Source: Chloracidobacterium sp. | GTDB lineage: Bacteria > Acidobacteriota > Blastocatellia > Pyrinomonadales > Pyrinomonadaceae | Direction of reading: 5' to 3' | Assembly: GCA_016711345.1 (NCBI GenBank) | Contig: JADJTD010000001.1 | Coordinates: 4,086,145-4,150,144, forward strand | Length of the DNA stretch: 64,000 bases | In this document: positions 62,964 to 64,000 of the stretch, piece by piece | How the letters are laid out: each line of letters opens with the position of its first letter | How positions within the stretch are numbered: position 1 is the first letter of the stretch | The notes under the pieces: model-generated | What the model was told of the DNA's origin: nothing | Databases searched by the model: none | The model's input: the letters and a program-made list of their open reading frames with translations, nothing else | Position numbers and translations under genes: made by a program

Positions 62964-64000
62964 TCAATTGCGAAGTGTCCAATCGTATAGTTCAACATAA
63001 TTTCTCGCTGCATTTTCCCATGAGTTATCAACCGACATTCCGTTACGTTGGATCTTTGCCCAAGTCGTTTTGTCTTCGTACGCAAAGCGAGCCTCGTATA
63101 TTTTCTCAATTAGTTTATCTGCTCGGTACTCCGAAAATTTAAATCCGTTTCCGGTCCCGCTCACGGCATCAAAATTCTGCACAGTATCATCCAAGCCGCC
63201 GACCGCCCGAACTATCGGCACAGTCCCGTATCTTAACGAATACATTTGGTTTCAATCCGCAAGGCTCAAACTTCGACGGCATAAGTGAACATATCCGCGC
63301 CGGCTTCGATTAAATGTGCCAAGCTTCATTGTAACCGATATAGACGCCGACACGCGAAGGTGCATAATCACGCAGGGTCTGTAGAAACTTTTCCGAATCT
63401 TTTTCGCCTGACCCAAGAGCAATAAAGTATCCGCCTGCGGCGAGAATGTCGCCAGCACCCTGTTTTATTAATTCGACTCCTTTCTGTGATGTAAGGCGTA
63501 ACACCAGCAAAAATGGGGGAGGTCGAGTTCAATGGGCAACTGAAATTGCTCTAATAGAGCGCGTTTACCTCTTTTTTACCGCTTAAGTCATTTATTGAAA
63601 AAATGCGTCGGCAGTTCCAAGTCTGTTTCAGGGTTCCAAACCTCGTAATCGACGCCGTTTGTAATTCCGATCAGACGGTTTGCCCGCTGGCGTGTAAGCC
63701 AGTCTAGCCCATAACCAAATTCGCCGGTCTGGATCTCATAACCATAACGTTTTGAGACTGAAGAAATCGTATCAGAAACTTCAAGTCCTGCCTTTATTGC
63801 AGAAGCACAACCATTGAAACTAAACTAGCTTACCTAAAAGTCAGAAGTAAAGCCTAATGCAGGTAATTCGCCCAGTCCAAAGCCGCCCTGATAGGCCATA
63901 TTTGTATGGAAAATGCTGAAGTTCGCGTTCCCTGCCAATACTGTTCGTAACGACGTCTTGACGCGATCTCTACAGCTGCAAAACCACAATGCCAGTCGTT
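62964..64000 (-). pseudogene. glgA: Glycogen synthase, partial, several frameshifts
   Basis: Read leftward, the window end shows NDWHCG and then, across frame changes, MAYQGGFGLGELPAL. The part at 63310-63510 has RLTSQKGVELIKQGAGDILA and YFIALGSGEKDSEKFLQTLR. The clean last part, 62964-63245, has MYSLRYGTVPIVRAVGGLDD, TVQNFDAVSGTGNGF, and the C-terminus. Together they follow GlgA (GT5), which makes alpha-1,4-glucan from ADP-glucose. Several joins need one-base shifts, for example an extra A before CCAAATG near 63250. The N-terminus lies beyond the window. purA begins 10 bases after its stop, same direction. Confidence 0.75.

Noticed and set aside
1..64000. CRISPR array, insertion sequence, rRNA or integrase
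   Set aside because: I looked for regular spaced repeats, transposase motifs, rRNA-like stretches and tyrosine/serine recombinase signatures and saw none; a systematic search was not possible.

Overview
The window looks like one contig from a GC-moderate environmental bacterium. An intact ribonuclease J, tRNA-Lys(UUU), purA and glgA are the only clearly core genes. The mixture of families (Druantia-like helicase, prokaryotic ubiquitin-type cluster, Ycf46/Ycf35-like genes) would fit Acidobacteriota such as Blastocatellia, but this is a guess and no marker gene here proves it.

Layout. (1) 1-10.6 kb: after a leftward partial gene, a five-gene rightward operon encodes a J-like/FGE-like membrane protein, a PBP4-like protein that has lost its catalytic lysines, a membrane protein with a GrpE-like tail, an Hsp70, and a pseudokinase-AAA+ fusion. 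Together these look like a membrane-linked auxiliary Hsp70 machine. (2) 10.7-34.1 kb: a leftward defence island. Read in its own direction it has a type III-like Res helicase-nuclease, a DUF262/DUF1524 protein, a DNA methyltransferase, small zinc-binding and unknown proteins, a Druantia type III-like pair (DruH-like and a 2,084-residue DUF1998 helicase), an SF1 helicase with a RelE-like N-terminus, and two small proteins. (3) 34.3-36.0 kb: two gene fragments, CHAT protease and strawberry-notch helicase, cut at the same point. (4) 36.2-38.3 kb: a sigma-54 activator with a frameshift and a degraded small gene. (5) 38.3-40.0 kb: ribonuclease J. (6) 40.1-47.7 kb: an AT-richer, seven-gene small-molecule cluster (ATP-grasp ligase, ectoine-hydroxylase-like dioxygenase, radical SAM enzyme, nucleotidyltransferase, glycosyltransferase, HPr-kinase-like kinase, threonine-synthase-like PLP enzyme). 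(7) 48.2-61.4 kb: a plasmid- or integrative-element-like block. It starts with a PRTRC cluster (ubiquitin-like C, E2-like B, JAB peptidase A, E1-like ThiF, plus E- and F-like proteins). A DUF2958 protein, an AlbA_2 protein and a heme-oxygenase-like protein follow, then a Ycf46-like AAA, DUF1257 (Ycf35-like), DUF2997 and radical SAM module. It ends beside tRNA-Lys. (8) 61.5-64 kb: tRNA-Lys, purA and glgA, both interrupted by several single-base indels.

Frameshifts are strongly concentrated to the right of about 57 kb, and several lie in homopolymers. That pattern suggests poorly polished sequence near a contig end more than real gene decay, so the broken core genes there (purA, glgA) are probably intact in the organism.

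The most unusual content is the Hsp70 operon with three degenerate enzyme domains, the small-molecule cluster pairing a kinase with a phospho-substrate-type PLP enzyme, the ubiquitin-like conjugation genes, and the scars that record module replacement in the defence island.
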